Shown one piece after another: positions 61,421-64,000 of a stretch of 64,000 nucleotides of DNA (positions are counted from its first letter, which is position 1; each line of letters starts with the position of its first letter). Under the pieces are notes generated by a model. That model had not been told where the DNA came from and did not search any database. It saw only the letters and a list, made by a program, of their open reading frames with translations. Source of the DNA: Stichopus chloronotus. Its lineage: Eukaryota > Echinodermata > Holothuroidea > Aspidochirotida > Stichopodidae. The stretch covers positions 7,615,094 to 7,679,093 of the forward strand of contig CM037840.1 of NCBI GenBank assembly GCA_021234535.1. Reading direction: 5' to 3'. The translations under genes were made by a program, and so were the position numbers.

Positions 61421-64000
61421 AATCTTATCACAGCAACCTCCTTGACCGGCCGACATACAGACATTGTGAGGTAATGCATAATTGGATCGGCCTTCCCTCC
61501 CCCCCATTATATTTTGATCTAGAAATAAATTTATTTGAAAACTTATTTATTTCTATATTTATATTTATTTGTAGTGGGTAGAATGAGGGTAGAATGAGGG
61601 TAAAATAAACACAAAGAATCGGTGGGAGTGTCCTAGATACAATCCCGCTAAATTATTACAACTTTTTCATTTTGTGATATTTTTCTCATTAATCTGGAAC
61701 TTGCAGACCTGAGATCCTTATTACAAAGATTAGCACATGCAGTTTTGGGAAACTCGAGACTGGTCGTTCCCGGTCATCTGGAAGGAGGGTGTAAAGCTAT
61801 TTTCTCTGTTTATGCTTCGCCAACTGATGATGACGCTCCCCTTACGTAGTCCTGTCCTTCCAGATTTTGAGCTCAAGCCCCCCCCCCCCCCTCCACACAC
61901 ACACTAAAAATCCTGGATGCCCCTCTTAAACGTGTTATTATAGACGTATGGCAAAATATCCCCCCCCCCATAGCTAGATTCCGGCGGGGGGCCTGTACGT
62001 TGTACAAATTGTGTGGGGGACCAAATTATTATAGAAGTAACCGGGATAACGCGTGTATGGATTCCGTGGATTTGCCTGTATCTGTTTTTTTCTTCTTCTC
62101 TTTCTCTCTTAAGAATATATCAGCAACTTTGTTAGAAACTTACGAGTCAGTCTTACATTACTATTTCATATATTGCAACCTGATAGAGTATTCTGCTGAC
62201 AAAACATTAGAACATTACACTGACTCCAGCTTTAAAATATTTCGACTACATTCTTAATGTTGAATTTGTGTTGATTGCCTCAAATATTTCTAAACAGTTT
62301 CTTCATTGTTGCGCAACAGAATTGTTAATATAGGATGAAAAACCGTATAGGCCTATATATTAAAAAAATATGCATACCTCACATTGATGCATGAGAATTG
62401 CCGTATCTAAACAATAATTTTATCCAAACAATAATTTAATCCAAAACAGTAATTTTATCCAAAGTTTTCCTGTTTGCTACACACTAAATGATTTTAACGC
62501 TCCTCTTAGATATTGTTGCGTAGGCCTACGTTCATGGCAAGTCGTTCCTTCGACCAAATCCGACGCCCCTCCCTCTCCCAAGTAAGCAACATCCTACGCA
62601 CGGCCTGTATACAATCACGTATTTATAATCAAGTTTAGCATTATATGCAGCCATAAAATTATGAGATCTTTTTTCTTTTTTTTTTTGTAAAACTACAATT
62701 TCAACTAAAGACTAGAAATTTGAATTTGCATGGCAAAGTCGACGTAGCCACGATCGGCCAGAGACAGGCTTGAAATAAAAACTAAAGTTGTGTAAATCGC
62801 TGTAATGATACTTGCCGATAATTCTTAGTATAGTCCAGGAAACAGCTATAATCAACCCACTATCCACTTCAGGTAGAGATGTCAAACATCATAGGGGACA
62901 TTGATAACTTCCAATTGCAATCAAGTGATAAATTATATGTGAACGAAATCATTTTGTTACCCCACGTCCAATGTTTTGTGGGGAAAAAAATTGCCCGGTT
63001 ATGATTTTAAGGCGATTTTGAAAGTCCTAAACCGCTCAGGATATTGCCATATGCTTCATTGTTATGATTGTTGTGTGACTTAAGGTCAAGTTTGTTTGTG
63101 CGGTATCAATAAGCACTTGACCTACTTATGACTATTAACGACCTTTCGCCATGATTATAACCGCAAACCAATCAAATTAAAAGTCACATGAACAGTCAAA
63201 CTTTACAATTAGATGTTCAAGACCAAGCCTCTAATTAACAAAAGACAAGATAAGGTGCATAAAAATGTTATTACTAAGTGATTCTCATATAAATTTAGAC
63301 CATATAACCAAAATTGAGTTTTTTAACCAGCGTCTGTGGGTAACAGAAACTATTCTTACATACCTTTTTCAAGTACACTACCGGTATGTAAGCGTGACGG
63401 CAAAGAAATGGTCCATTCCAGCAAGACAGGCAAGAGTGCAATAAAACTTTATGACATAACCCACTTGGGTCTACTGACTTAGGCCCTAGATTTTTTTCAT
63501 GTACTAGGTTAGGCCTAGCAATTGACCAGGTAACGTCATTCTTATTTTACGATTTTAAAGGTCGCTTTTTGTTTAGGCGCTACCGGGTACTTCTTGAAAA
63601 TTTGATCTTACAGAAAAAAGTCTGAAAATGGAAGTGGTGGATGGTTGACCTCATTCTCCCTAATCAATAGGCGGACATGATCTCACTCTCCATATATATA
63701 TATGGTATATGAGACTGAGACCAGTTTGAATGACTATTGAAAATTCATGAACATTTCAGAGGGAAAAATTGTGAGCCTACTGACGGTATATAGTCATGCT
63801 AATCGCTTCCGTGCCTAGCTCTTTCATGGGCAGAACCATTTCACAATTAGCGTCCACTCCTTTAAGATGATTGGGTACTTTGCTTTTATATCTTACGTTT
63901 GAACTTGCTTTGACTTTTGCTGTTGATGTTTCGTCAACTTTTACTTTCTCTTTTCTTCTCATGTGTAGTTTTGTCTCTTTTTTGCCCTGTTCTGTGCTTA
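61421..64000. other. Non-coding stretch, nothing recognised
   Basis: C runs at about 61,880-61,891 and 61,962-61,970 and scattered TA-rich patches. No supported gene. The end of the window at about 63,777-63,962 has a basic minus-strand ORF (MRRKEKVKVDETS) with no family resemblance; it could be an exon edge but nothing confirms it. Confidence 0.4.

Overview
The window looks like a gene-poor, AT-rich (roughly 36-38% GC by eye) piece of a metazoan nuclear genome. The evidence is spliced exons with GT/AG borders, TATA and CCAAT boxes, CR1/L2-type LINE relics, a tRNA-derived SINE, TIR elements, micro- and minisatellites and frequent TAGGCCTA motifs. A marine invertebrate deuterostome such as an echinoderm fits best. 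That is an impression from repeat style and protein flavour, not a demonstrated assignment.

Layout. 1-13.7 kb: no gene recognised, only inverted repeats, a TATA/GGCC hairpin and a 15-bp tandem repeat. 13.7-36.3 kb: one ~8.25 kb segment present twice in tandem (13,701-21,953 and 21,963-36,332). Each copy carries a small intronless gene for a secreted 162-aa protein on the minus strand. The first copy is intact; the second has a 1-bp insertion that truncates it. The second unit is split by a ~6.6 kb DNA transposon (22,865-29,459) with imperfect terminal inverted repeats. The first unit preserves its empty site.

The transposon holds a decayed plus-strand transposase. Its motif spacing matches the vertebrate RAG1 core at every key residue I could locate after the first Asp: D-x18-C-x2-C, then H-x4-H-x19-E. 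Upstream on the same strand lies a separate ORF with a chromo-barrel-like motif. I recognise no RAG2-like gene. This is the most interesting object in the window.

36-52 kb: diverged tandem repeats (39.6-40.5 kb; 46.1-46.7 kb), a ~36-copy 17-bp minisatellite (43.5-44.1 kb), a CR1/L2-type LINE relic (46.7-48.8 kb) carrying a small insertion, and a relic of an integrase-core protein (50.05-50.4 kb).

52-61.4 kb: minus-strand exons of one or more spliced genes. Seven exons between 58,061 and 56,114 join in one consistent frame and give an unrecognised protein. Downstream, a signal-peptide exon (54,963) can be joined in phase either to exons resembling the LsmAD domain of ataxin-2, with one in-frame TGA, or to a different terminal exon at 52,409. 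61.4-64 kb: no gene recognised.

Dated by mutual interruption: tandem duplication first; then the RAG1-like element in unit 2 and a TTAA-flanked MITE in unit 1; a second copy of that MITE sits inside a LINE relic at 58.5 kb. All identities and repeat limits were judged by eye.
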